Shown: positions 7,890 through 16,153 of the stretch, one piece after another | How positions within the stretch are numbered: position 1 is the stretch's first letter | How the letters are laid out: each line of letters opens with the position of its first letter | DNA from: JAGQIB01 sp041393395 | GTDB taxonomy: Bacteria > ARS69 | Direction of reading: 5' to 3' | Assembly (NCBI GenBank): GCA_041393395.1 | Contig: JAWKKG010000005.1 | Coordinates: 248,001-312,000 of the forward strand | Length of the DNA stretch: 64,000 nt | Made by a program: the position numbers and the translations under genes | The notes under the pieces: generated by a model | What the model was told of the DNA's origin: nothing | Database searches by the model: none | The model's input: only the letters and a program-made list of their open reading frames with translations

Positions 7890-10358
7890 ATGAGCCGTAC
7901 CGACGGATGGGCGATCGCGGCCCTCCTCCTCGTCGTCGCCGTGGCGTTCGCCCCCGCGCTGTTCGGGAACGACGCCGCATTCACGTGGAACGTGGACCGC
8001 TGGGAGCCGTGGTCGGCCGACGCGTCGCCGGCCGACCTCGCCCGCCCCACCCGCCTCGCCGACTGCGCGCGCCAGTTCTACGTGATGCGGGAGCTCGCCT
8101 CCGAGGCGATCCACGAGGGGCGCCTGCCGCTCTGGAACCGCTGGATCTACGCCGGGACCCCGTTTCTCGCGAACTTCCAGCCGGCGGTGTTCTACCCCCC
8201 GAACCTGCTGCTCCTCGCGTCGCCGCTCGACACGGCGGACCAGATGACCGCGTTCATGGTCCTCCACTACCTGATCGCGACGATCGGCGCGTACGTGTTG
8301 CTGCGCTCGTTCGGCGCGCGACCTGCGGCCGCGCTGCTCGGTGCCTTCGTGTTCGGGGCGTGCGGTCACCACGCGGCCCGCACCGGCAACCCCACGCTGG
8401 TGGCGACCGGGTCCTGGATCCCGTGGTCGCTCGCGGCCGCGCGCCGGTGGTTCGTGCGGACGGATCGGCGTGCGTTCCTCGGCATGGTCGGCGCGCTCAC
8501 GATGTCCGGGCTCGCCGGATTCCCGCAGGCGTTCGTGTTCCACGGGTACGCGTTCGGGATCTTCGGGCTCGTCCACGGCTTCGGGCGCGGGCCCGGTGCG
8601 TTCCGGCGCTGGTTCGGGTGGGGTCTCGCCGGCGTGCTCGGGATCGGGCTGCTCGCGATCCAGCTGTTCCCCACGCTCGAGTTCATGAAGCTCGCGCAGG
8701 ACTCGAAGAACACGCCGGACATGCTCGCCTCCGGCACGCTGCATCCGTGGGCATTCGGCAAGCTCGTGATCCCGGACCTGCTCGGCCGCCCCACCGACGA
8801 CACGAACGCGGCCTTCGCGCTCGAGGTCGGCAGCGGCTACTACCACCAGACCGAGCGCAGCACGTCGGTGTACCTCGGCGTGCTGCCACTCCTGCTCGCG
8901 GCCTCCGTGCTGCTCGCGCCGGGAGATCGTCGGCGCGCGACCGCCGCCGCCGCGCTGATCGCCCTGTTCGGATGCGCGCTGTGCCTGCCGGGTCCTACGA
9001 GCGCCCTGCTCACGAAGCTGCCGGGCCTCGGCTTCTCGCGACCCGACCGCGCGACGTTGCTCGCGAGCCTCGGCCTGGCCCTCCTCGCCGGACTCGGCGC
9101 GGATCGCCTCGCCGGGCGCGAGGGCCCCGGCGCGACTCGACCCGCGAACGGTCTCGCTTTCCTCGTCGGCGGCCTCGCGCTCGCGTTCGCGATCGCGATC
9201 CTCGCGGCCGGCGACCGGCTGCTGCCCGCGCGCGTGGCGGCGATCGCCGCCGACGCGATCCGACCCGGCGCGCTCGCGGCCCTCGCGCTCGCGACCGGCG
9301 CGCTCTTGCTCGTGGCGGCCCGCGCGTCCGGACGGCTGCCGGGCGCGGTGTTCCTCGCGCTCGCGCTGGCGCTGGTCGCCGCCGACCTCGGACCGTTCTT
9401 CCAGAGCCTCAACGTGATGCAGCCGAAGTCGCGGATCTTCCCGGCCGCGCCGGCGGGCGGCGCGCTCGACTGGCTGCAGCAGCGTCGACTCGAGGACGGG
9501 CCGTTCCGGATCTTCCACTGGGAGCGCACGAACGGGCAGTTCACGGGCGCGCTGCCGCCGTCCACGGGCGCGATCTACGGCGTGGAGGACGCGCTCGGGT
9601 TCGACTCGCTGAACCTCGCCCGGCTCACGGAACTCATGGACGCGATCGATCCCGCGATCGTCGTCCGGCGCGGCAACTTCCGCGGCCCCGCGGATCCCCG
9701 GTCGCTGGACACTCCCTTGCTGGACCTGCTCGACGTCCGGTTCGTGGCCGCCACCCGCGCCGACGCCGCCGGCCCCGGCCCCTGGCCCGCCGGCGAGCCC
9801 GTGCGCGTCCCCGGTCTCGCGCTCTGGGAGCGGCCCTCCCGTGGCCGGGTCTTCCTCGTGGACGAGGTCCGCGTCCGCTCCGATCCGCGGCAGATCCTGG
9901 CCGAGATGGCGGAATCCTCGTTCCGGCCGGATCTTGTGGCCTACTCGGAGGTTCCTGTACCGGGAGTGCCGCCCGCGCCGGCCGCCGCCGGGGACGCGAG
10001 ATCGCCCCGGACGGACGGCGGGGCGGCGCCCGCCGGGATCGCCCGGCTCGCCGAGCACGAGGACGAACGGGTCGTGGTGGAGGTCGACGCGGAGCGGGCC
10101 GGGCTCCTCGTCCTCGCCGACGCGTACTACCCGGGCTGGAAAGCCTCGGTCGACGGCGAGGAGCGACCGATCCATCGGGTGGACCATCTGTTCCGCGGGG
10201 TCGCGGTGCGGCCGGGCGACCGTCGGGTCGAGTTCACGTACGATCCGGACTCGCTCCGACACGGAGCGGGCGTCACCCTGGCCGCCGCGCTGCTCACCGT
10301 CCTCGCGACATTCCTCGTTCCGCGCCGCCGCCCGGCGTCGCTCCCGGAGGTTTCTTGA
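7890..10358 (+). CDS. YfhO-like polytopic membrane glycosyltransferase
   Basis: An 822-residue protein of the YfhO family (GT-C-type membrane glycosyltransferases; B. subtilis YfhO is tied to teichoic acid glycosylation). The N-terminal two thirds hold a dozen or so membrane helices. The family loop LPLWNRWIYAGTPFLANFQ (about residues 75-93) is clear, and the C-terminal soluble part contains ADAYYPGWKASVDG near the end, then a last helix. The ATG at 7890 fits the promoter and membrane start; a longer frame from 7836 begins before the promoter. Its stop overlaps the next gene (TTGA). In this Gram-negative-looking genome the acceptor is presumably an envelope glycan or lipid, which is inference. 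Confidence 0.82.
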   Translation: MSRTDGWAIAALLLVVAVAFAPALFGNDAAFTWNVDRWEPWSADASPADLARPTRLADCARQFYVMRELASEAIHEGRLPLWNRWIYAGTPFLANFQPAVFYPPNLLLLASPLDTADQMTAFMVLHYLIATIGAYVLLRSFGARPAAALLGAFVFGACGHHAARTGNPTLVATGSWIPWSLAAARRWFVRTDRRAFLGMVGALTMSGLAGFPQAFVFHGYAFGIFGLVHGFGRGPGAFRRWFGWGLAGVLGIGLLAIQLFPTLEFMKLAQDSKNTPDMLASGTLHPWAFGKLVIPDLLGRPTDDTNAAFALEVGSGYYHQTERSTSVYLGVLPLLLAASVLLAPGDRRRATAAAALIALFGCALCLPGPTSALLTKLPGLGFSRPDRATLLASLGLALLAGLGADRLAGREGPGATRPANGLAFLVGGLALAFAIAILAAGDRLLPARVAAIAADAIRPGALAALALATGALLLVAARASGRLPGAVFLALALALVAADLGPFFQSLNVMQPKSRIFPAAPAGGALDWLQQRRLEDGPFRIFHWERTNGQFTGALPPSTGAIYGVEDALGFDSLNLARLTELMDAIDPAIVVRRGNFRGPADPRSLDTPLLDLLDVRFVAATRADAAGPGPWPAGEPVRVPGLALWERPSRGRVFLVDEVRVRSDPRQILAEMAESSFRPDLVAYSEVPVPGVPPAPAAAGDARSPRTDGGAAPAGIARLAEHEDERVVVEVDAERAGLLVLADAYYPGWKASVDGEERPIHRVDHLFRGVAVRPGDRRVEFTYDPDSLRHGAGVTLAAALLTVLATFLVPRRRPASLPEVS

Positions 10359-11647
10359 TCCGCCCCCTCCTGTCGATCGCGCTCGGCGCGCTCCTGCTCG
10401 CCTCCGTCGGTTGTCGTTCCGATGCGACCCGCAGCGGGCGCGTGTTCCTGATCGGCCTGGACGGCGCCACCTGGGACCTGCTGGATCCGATGCTGGACGC
10501 CGGCAAGATGCCGAACCTCGCGGGCCTGATCGCGGAGGGCACGCGCGCGCCGCTCGAGTCGCTCGTCCCCACCAAGAGCCCGGCGCTGTGGACCACGATC
10601 GCCACCGGCAAGTCGTTCGAGAAGCACGGCATCAACGACTTCACCGAGGTCACGTTCGACGACGGCACCAAGAACATGCGCGTGATGCACATGACGTCGA
10701 ACATGCGCACCACGAAGGCGCTGTGGAACATCGTGGAGGGCGATCGCGGTCGCACGGCGTTCGTGGGCTGGTGGGTCAGCTATCCGGCGGAGCCGGTGGA
10801 CGGCTACGTCGTGTCGAGCCGCGTGCCGCTGTCCCAGAGCGGCGGCAAGGACGCCCCCACGAAGGGAATCCTCACGGCCGACGGCGCCGGCGCGCAGACC
10901 TGGCCGCGCGAGCTGTACGACGACATCGTGCCGCTGATCCGTCCCGCCGAGAACGTGGCGTACGAGGAGGCCGCGCGCTTCATGGATCTCACGCAGGACG
11001 AGCTCGGCCGCGACATCGTGGAGGGATTCCGCTGGGCGTACGCCGCGGACGAGACGTACCGCAAGGTCGCCGACCTGCTGCTGACGCGCGATCCCGACAT
11101 CGATCTGTGGGGCCTGTACTTCAACGGCATCGACGTCGTGTCGCACCGCTACTGGCAGTACCTCGAACCGTCGCGGTATCCGAACGTGAATCCCGCGGAG
11201 ATTCCGCGCTTCCGCGCGGTGATCGAGCGGTACTACGAGTACACGGACGAACTGCTCGGCGACATCCTCGCCAGGCGCCGGCCGGGCGACACGTTCCTCG
11301 TGGTGTCCGACCACGGCTTCCACGCGCACGGCCACAAGGACGGACCCGCGGGCATCTTCGTCGCCGCGGGCACGAACATCGAGCCGGGGGCGGAACTGCC
11401 GCCGGTCGAGCTCGTGGACGTCACGCCGACCGTGCTGGCGCTCCTGAACCTGCCCGAGGCGGAAGACATGGACGGCCGCGTGCTCGACGAGCTGCTCACG
11501 CCGGCCTGGCGCGACGCGTATCCCAAGCGTCGCATCTCCACGTACGACACCGAGGAGTGGCTGGAGGCGCGCGACCACACGCCGATTCCCTCCGGTGCGG
11601 ACGAAGAGCTCATGGAGCGTCTGCAGGCGCTCGGGTACATGAACTGA
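10355..11647 (+). CDS. Alkaline phosphatase superfamily lipoprotein 1 (type I phosphodiesterase-like)
   Basis: A 430-residue lipoprotein (signal ending ASVGC) of the phosphodiesterase/nucleotide pyrophosphatase branch. Metal-binding elements are visible: LIGLDGATWD near the N-terminus, VVSDHGFHAHGH in the second half, and a late VDVTPTVLALL. The nucleophile position aligns with the Ser of SPALWTTIATG. TTG at 10355 follows GGAGG and overlaps the YfhO stop. It would act in the periplasm or at the membrane surface on a phosphate ester or phosphodiester. Substrate unknown. It resembles the next gene closely enough to be an old duplicate. Confidence 0.8.
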   Translation: MIRPLLSIALGALLLASVGCRSDATRSGRVFLIGLDGATWDLLDPMLDAGKMPNLAGLIAEGTRAPLESLVPTKSPALWTTIATGKSFEKHGINDFTEVTFDDGTKNMRVMHMTSNMRTTKALWNIVEGDRGRTAFVGWWVSYPAEPVDGYVVSSRVPLSQSGGKDAPTKGILTADGAGAQTWPRELYDDIVPLIRPAENVAYEEAARFMDLTQDELGRDIVEGFRWAYAADETYRKVADLLLTRDPDIDLWGLYFNGIDVVSHRYWQYLEPSRYPNVNPAEIPRFRAVIERYYEYTDELLGDILARRRPGDTFLVVSDHGFHAHGHKDGPAGIFVAAGTNIEPGAELPPVELVDVTPTVLALLNLPEAEDMDGRVLDELLTPAWRDAYPKRRISTYDTEEWLEARDHTPIPSGADEELMERLQALGYMN

Positions 11648-12960
11648 TGCGTATTGCGTTCGCGATCCCGGCCGCGCTGCTCGCGCTCACGCTCGCGGGA
11701 TGCGAGGAGCCGGCGCCGCCCGCCCCGCCGCGCAGCATGATCCTCGGCCTCGACGGCTGCGACTGGCGCAACGCGCTGCCGCTCGTGCGCCAGGGCAAGC
11801 TGCCCACGGTGGAGGCGCTGTGGCGAGCCGGCGCGCGCGGCACGATGCTCACGAATCCGGACTACCGGTGGTCGCCGGTGCTGTGGACGTCGATCGCCAC
11901 CGGCAAGCTGCCGCAGGAGCACGGTGTGACGAGCTTCATGGCGCAGGTCGAGGGCATGGATCGCTGGATCCCCACGCCGTCCACCGAGCGCAAGGTCCGC
12001 GCGCTGTGGAACATGTTCACGGAGAAGGACCGGAGTGTCGGCTTCGTGGGCTGGTGGGTCACGTGGCCGGCCGAGCCCGTGAAGGGCTTCATGGTCACCG
12101 ATCACTTCTCCGTCTCGCGGTTCGACCTCGGCAACGACTACGAGCGCGAGCGCGAGTCCGTGTTCTCGGAGCAGGAGACGTGGCCGCCGGAGCTCGGCCA
12201 GCAGATCGCCGCGCTCAAGGTGCCGCGCCAGCGCATCGGCCGCGAGGACTACGCGCGCTTCGTGAACCTGCCCGCGGACTGGCAGTGGCCCGAGCACTTT
12301 CGCAAGTTCGACAAGGCCTCCGAGTTCGCGATCGCGCACTCGGTGGATCGCACGCACTCCGGCGCCGGCCAGCGCCTGCTCCGCGACGTGGAGCCCGATC
12401 TGTTCGGCGTGTTCCTCCAGGGCATCGACATCATGCAGCACTACTACTGGGAGTATCTGGATCCGTCGCAGGCGTTCTGGTCGCCCTCCGACGCCGAGGT
12501 GCGCGAGTACGGCGAGGCGATCGAGCGTTACTACCGGTGGATCGACGGCGTGGTCGCGGACCTGGTGGAGGCGGGCGGCGACCGCGCCGTGCTGATCGTG
12601 TCCGATCACGGGTTCCGCCCGGCCGACGATCGCTACGAGGACAAGCACATCTCGGGCGAGCACCGCCGGCAGGCGGTGTGGCTGTTCGCGGGGCCGGGCG
12701 CGCGCCGCGACGTGATCGTGCCCGAGACCGACGCGGTGGACGTGACGCCCACGATCCTCGCCTATCACGGCCTGCCGGTGGCGCACGACTTCGACGGCGA
12801 CCCCGTGCTCGACGTGATGACTCCGGAGTGGCAGGCGGCCCATCCGGTGGAGTGGATCGCCACCTGGGAGACGTCGCCTCTCGCGCGGCGCGAGCTGCCC
12901 GGCAGCTCGAACGCCCGCGACCTCGAGGAGCGGATCCGCGCGCTCGGGTACATCGAATGA
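11647..12960 (+). CDS. Alkaline phosphatase superfamily lipoprotein 2
   Basis: 437 residues with a lipoprotein signal (TLAGC). The layout parallels the preceding gene: MILGLDGCDWRNALP, a nucleophile region SPVLWTSIATG (Ser), FVGWWVTWPAEP, ILIVSDHGFRPADD and a C-terminal VDVTPTILAYHG. The start overlaps the previous stop by one base (TGATG) and the end overlaps the next gene (ATGA). Shared blocks such as GWWV and the terminal ALGY indicate paralogy with its neighbour. The function is probably phosphodiester or phosphate-ester chemistry on an envelope molecule; the substrate cannot be inferred. Confidence 0.8.
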   Translation: MRIAFAIPAALLALTLAGCEEPAPPAPPRSMILGLDGCDWRNALPLVRQGKLPTVEALWRAGARGTMLTNPDYRWSPVLWTSIATGKLPQEHGVTSFMAQVEGMDRWIPTPSTERKVRALWNMFTEKDRSVGFVGWWVTWPAEPVKGFMVTDHFSVSRFDLGNDYERERESVFSEQETWPPELGQQIAALKVPRQRIGREDYARFVNLPADWQWPEHFRKFDKASEFAIAHSVDRTHSGAGQRLLRDVEPDLFGVFLQGIDIMQHYYWEYLDPSQAFWSPSDAEVREYGEAIERYYRWIDGVVADLVEAGGDRAVLIVSDHGFRPADDRYEDKHISGEHRRQAVWLFAGPGARRDVIVPETDAVDVTPTILAYHGLPVAHDFDGDPVLDVMTPEWQAAHPVEWIATWETSPLARRELPGSSNARDLEERIRALGYIE

Positions 12961-14315
12961 CGTGGCCGCGCGTCCTCGGGCTCGCGCTGCTCGCGGGCGC
13001 GCTGGCGGGCTGCGCGCGCGAGCCGGCGAAGGCGCCCGCGGATCGGCCGGACCTCGACACGCTCGTCCTGGTGACGCTCGACACGTTCCGGCAGGACCGG
13101 CTCGGCAGCAACGGCGATCCGCAGACCCGCACGCCGAACTTCGACCGGTTCGCGCGCCGCGCCGCTTGCTGGCGCAACGCCGTCACCGCGATCCCGCTCA
13201 CCACACCGTCGCACGCCACGATCCTGTCCGGCCTCTCGCCGCGCGGGCACGGGCTGATCGCGAATCGCATGCGCCTCGACGAGAGCGTGATCACGTTGCC
13301 GATGCGGCTCCGCGACGCCGGCTGGCGCACGGCGGCCGTGGTCTCCGCGCGCGTGGTGCTCGGCCCGGAGTTCGGACTCGACCGCGGGTTCGACACCTAC
13401 GACGTGATCGAGCCCGCCACCCGTCCCGCCTCGGGCGAGGGCGCGCAGACGACGGAGACGGCCCGCCGCGTTCTCGCGGAACACGACGGTCGGCCGACGT
13501 TCCTCTGGGCCCACTTCTTCGACGCGCACCTGCCGTACGCGCCGCCGGCACCCTGGGACGGCATCTACGATCCCGGCTATGACGGCGCGTACCGCGAGCC
13601 TTCCCTGGGACTGCAGCGGGAGCTTGCCGAGGGCGACGACGTCGACGCGCGCGACGTCGCCTGGCTCGCCGCGCAGTACGCGGGTGAGATCTCGTTCCTC
13701 GACCGCTGTTTCGGGGACCTCCTGCGCGACGTCGATCTGGATCGCGCGGCCGTGCTGGTGACGGCCGACCACGGCGAGGGTCTGTACGAGCACCGCCGCT
13801 ACTTCGGCCACGACACGCTGCTGTACGACACCGCGCTGCGCGTGCCGTTCCTGCTCCGCACGCCGGACGCCCGCGGCGGCGTCCGTTCCGAGGACGCGCG
13901 CACGCTCGACGTGGCCGCGACGCTGGCCGGCGTTGCGGGCCTGCCGACGGGCGGCACCGAGGGCCGGGATCTCCGTCGCGCCGCACCGCGCACGGGTGAC
14001 GACACGGCCTTCGTGGCGGAGACGCATCCGGCCCGCGAGAAGGCGTGGCCGTCGTACGCGCTCCGCAACAGAGACTCCAAGCTGATCTGGTCCCCGCGCT
14101 CGCGCACGCGCGAGTGCTACGACCTCGTCTCGGATCCGGCCGAACGGCACGATCTCTCCGGCGAGGGTTCGGACTACTTCCGGATTCTCGGCGAGGACCT
14201 GGAGCTCGACCTGCGCACGCGACCGACCGGCACGATCCGCACCGTGGACGACGAGCGCGGCGGCCCGGACGACGCGACGCTCGAGCAGCTGAAGGCACTC
14301 GGGTACGCGGGATGA
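12957..14315 (+). CDS. Sulfatase-like hydrolase/transferase lipoprotein 3
   Basis: 452 residues, lipoprotein signal ending ALAGC, then the sulfatase-fold start LVLVTLDTFRQDRLG. The nucleophile loop reads TTPSHATILSG. Type I sulfatases have Cys or Ser there for conversion to formylglycine, but here it is Thr, as in phosphoethanolamine transferases and LTA synthases. TADHGEGLYEH and FGHDTLLYDTALRVPF supply further metal and substrate residues. This argues against a true sulfatase and for a phospho-group hydrolase or transferase. ATGA overlaps link it to both neighbours. Confidence 0.82.
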   Translation: MTWPRVLGLALLAGALAGCAREPAKAPADRPDLDTLVLVTLDTFRQDRLGSNGDPQTRTPNFDRFARRAACWRNAVTAIPLTTPSHATILSGLSPRGHGLIANRMRLDESVITLPMRLRDAGWRTAAVVSARVVLGPEFGLDRGFDTYDVIEPATRPASGEGAQTTETARRVLAEHDGRPTFLWAHFFDAHLPYAPPAPWDGIYDPGYDGAYREPSLGLQRELAEGDDVDARDVAWLAAQYAGEISFLDRCFGDLLRDVDLDRAAVLVTADHGEGLYEHRRYFGHDTLLYDTALRVPFLLRTPDARGGVRSEDARTLDVAATLAGVAGLPTGGTEGRDLRRAAPRTGDDTAFVAETHPAREKAWPSYALRNRDSKLIWSPRSRTRECYDLVSDPAERHDLSGEGSDYFRILGEDLELDLRTRPTGTIRTVDDERGGPDDATLEQLKALGYAG

Positions 14316-15553
14316 AACGTCGGCTCGCGTTCGCCGCGCTCGTCGCGCTCGCGATGGCGCTCGCGACCTGCGCGCCGGAGCCTCCCGGGCGAACCGTGCT
14401 GCTGATCACTGTGGACACGCTGCGCGCGGATCACGTCGGCGCGTGGGGGAATCCCGAGGGAACGTCGCCGGAGCTCGATCGCCTCACGCGCAGCGCGGCC
14501 CAGTTCCGCCAGTGCCTGTCCGTGTCCTCGTGGACGATGCCCGCCATGGGCACGCTCGCGACCGGCCTTCCGCCTTCGAAGCACGGCCTGCTGTACTGGC
14601 ACATGCCGCTCGCGGACGTTCCGGAGACGCTGTCCGAGGTGCTCGCGCCGGGCGGAATCCGCAGCGCGTTCTTCGGCAATCCGATCCCGCGGCTGGAAGG
14701 GCTCGATCGCGGCTTCGACACGTGGCAAACGTTCGAGGGCAACGACCACGCGGCCGTCGTCGCGGCCACGCGCTGGCTCGGGAAGAGCGGCGGCGATCGA
14801 TTCGTGTGGGTGCACCTGCTCGGTCCGCACGCTCCGTACGATCCACGGCCCGCGGATCTGCGCTCGCGACCCGGCGTCTCCGCGGAAGCGCTCGCGTACG
14901 AGGGCGAGGTGCGCACCGTCGATCGCGAGATCCGTACGTTGCTGCGCGCGGTCGGCCCCGACGCGGCAGTGATCGTGACCGCGGACCACGGCGAGACGCT
15001 CGACGAGCGCCGCACGATGCAGTTCGACCACGGCAAGCGTCTGTACGAGGAGCTGCTCCGCGTGCCGGGCCTCGTGCGCTTCCCGGGCGCCGCGCATGAA
15101 CTCGTGTCGCGCCCGGTGATCCTGGCGGACTTCCCGGTGACGATCTGCGACTGGTTCGGCGAGGCGCCGCCGGCCGGCGCCTACGGCGAGTCTCTCGCGG
15201 CACTCGTGCGCGGCGATCGCTCCGCGCCGCGCCGCGAGGTCACGTTCGCGTCCGTGGTGGAAGACGAGCCGCCGGCCCACCGCGACCGGCGCTGGACCGC
15301 CCGCGGCGAGCGCTGGAAGGCCGTGTACAACGTGGACAAGGATCGCTGGGACCTGTTCGACCTCGCCCTCGACCCGGAGGAGCGCATCGACGTGTCCGCG
15401 CAGCACCCGGCCGAGCTCGAGTATCTCCGGCGCGAGCTCGAGGACTGGCGCGCGGACCATGCGTTTCCGGACCTGCCGTTCGATCGTCGCTTCACGCCGG
15501 CCGAGCTGGAGCGGTTGCAGAGTCTCGGGTACCTGGGCGGGGCGGATCGCTAG
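14312..15553 (+). CDS. Sulfatase-like hydrolase/transferase lipoprotein 4
   Basis: 413 residues with a lipoprotein-type signal (MALATCAPE), last gene of the five-gene operon. LLITVDTLRADHVGAWG gives the first metal site, SSWTMPAMGTLATG the nucleophile loop with Thr, and IVTADHGETLDER the second metal site. A C-terminal WDLFDLALDPEERIDV matches the usual sulfatase-family tail. As in gene 3, the formylglycine Cys/Ser is missing. It starts by ATGA overlap. All four lipoproteins end in a similar short motif (ALGYMN, ALGYIE, ALGYAG, SLGYLG), typical of this family. Confidence 0.82.
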   Translation: MKRRLAFAALVALAMALATCAPEPPGRTVLLITVDTLRADHVGAWGNPEGTSPELDRLTRSAAQFRQCLSVSSWTMPAMGTLATGLPPSKHGLLYWHMPLADVPETLSEVLAPGGIRSAFFGNPIPRLEGLDRGFDTWQTFEGNDHAAVVAATRWLGKSGGDRFVWVHLLGPHAPYDPRPADLRSRPGVSAEALAYEGEVRTVDREIRTLLRAVGPDAAVIVTADHGETLDERRTMQFDHGKRLYEELLRVPGLVRFPGAAHELVSRPVILADFPVTICDWFGEAPPAGAYGESLAALVRGDRSAPRREVTFASVVEDEPPAHRDRRWTARGERWKAVYNVDKDRWDLFDLALDPEERIDVSAQHPAELEYLRRELEDWRADHAFPDLPFDRRFTPAELERLQSLGYLGGADR

Positions 15554-15586
15554 GCGGGGCGAACACGGGGCTCGACCGGGGTGTAC

Positions 15587-16153
15587 CTAACCCTGACGCC
15601 TCCGCGGACGAGGTGCCGTCTTCCGGTAGCTCACGTCGATCGTCGCGCCCGTGAGCGCACCCAGGCCCTCCAGGTCCGCGGCCGGCACTCCCACCCCTTC
15701 TCCCGGGTCGATCGTCAGGATGAAGCCGCGGTTCGGAACGTCGTGCTCCAGGATCTCCTTGGCCAGAATCGTGATGTCGAAGACCGCCTCGCCGCCCCCG
15801 CCCGCCGCGATCTCCGCGCGACCGTGAACGAGATCCTCGAAGTCGCCACCGGCTCGGCTCCAGCCGCTGGTCCAGCCCACGGCCCCGCGCGACCAAGCCG
15901 TCGTCACCGGGTGAACGCGGAGCGTCATCGCGCGGGAAGCCTCGAAGAGTGGCAGCGGCACGCGGAGGTAGGCGCGACGAACTGCCACGTGCTCTTCCGG
16001 CACCGAGAGATCCGCCGTGAAAAGCACCCGACCGACATGGGTCTCAGGCTCCGTGATCGCCGTCACGTTCCCGATCCAGCGCTCGATGCTCGCGGCAAAG
16101 AGCGGTGTGGCGAGGAGACTGACGAACGTCGCGGCTGCGAAGATCCGAGTCAT
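15587..16153 (-). CDS. Secreted DNRLRE-like domain protein
   Basis: A 188-residue exported protein with a Sec signal (MTRIFAAATF...LFAAS). The mature part has VGRVLFTADLSVP, RAYLRVPLP, VTTAWSRGAVGWTSGW and FDITILAKEIL...NRGFIL, a pattern resembling the DNRLRE beta-sandwich domain found on secreted carbohydrate- or surface-associated proteins. The ATG at 16153 follows GGAGAG and overlaps the stop of the upstream beta-helix gene (ATGA). A degraded copy of this gene's first eight codons sits between the two beta-helix genes. Function unknown; the domain assignment is by pattern only. Confidence 0.6.
   Translation of the reverse strand: MTRIFAAATFVSLLATPLFAASIERWIGNVTAITEPETHVGRVLFTADLSVPEEHVAVRRAYLRVPLPLFEASRAMTLRVHPVTTAWSRGAVGWTSGWSRAGGDFEDLVHGRAEIAAGGGGEAVFDITILAKEILEHDVPNRGFILTIDPGEGVGVPAADLEGLGALTGATIDVSYRKTAPRPRRRQG

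Noticed and set aside
7794..10262. 822-codon minus-strand frame opposite the YfhO-like gene
   Set aside because: Low-complexity Arg/Glu/Gly composition and no motifs; antisense to a clear membrane protein.
12957..15553. True sulfatases
   Set aside because: The residue that becomes formylglycine is Thr in both proteins, and no sulfatase-maturing enzyme gene is nearby.
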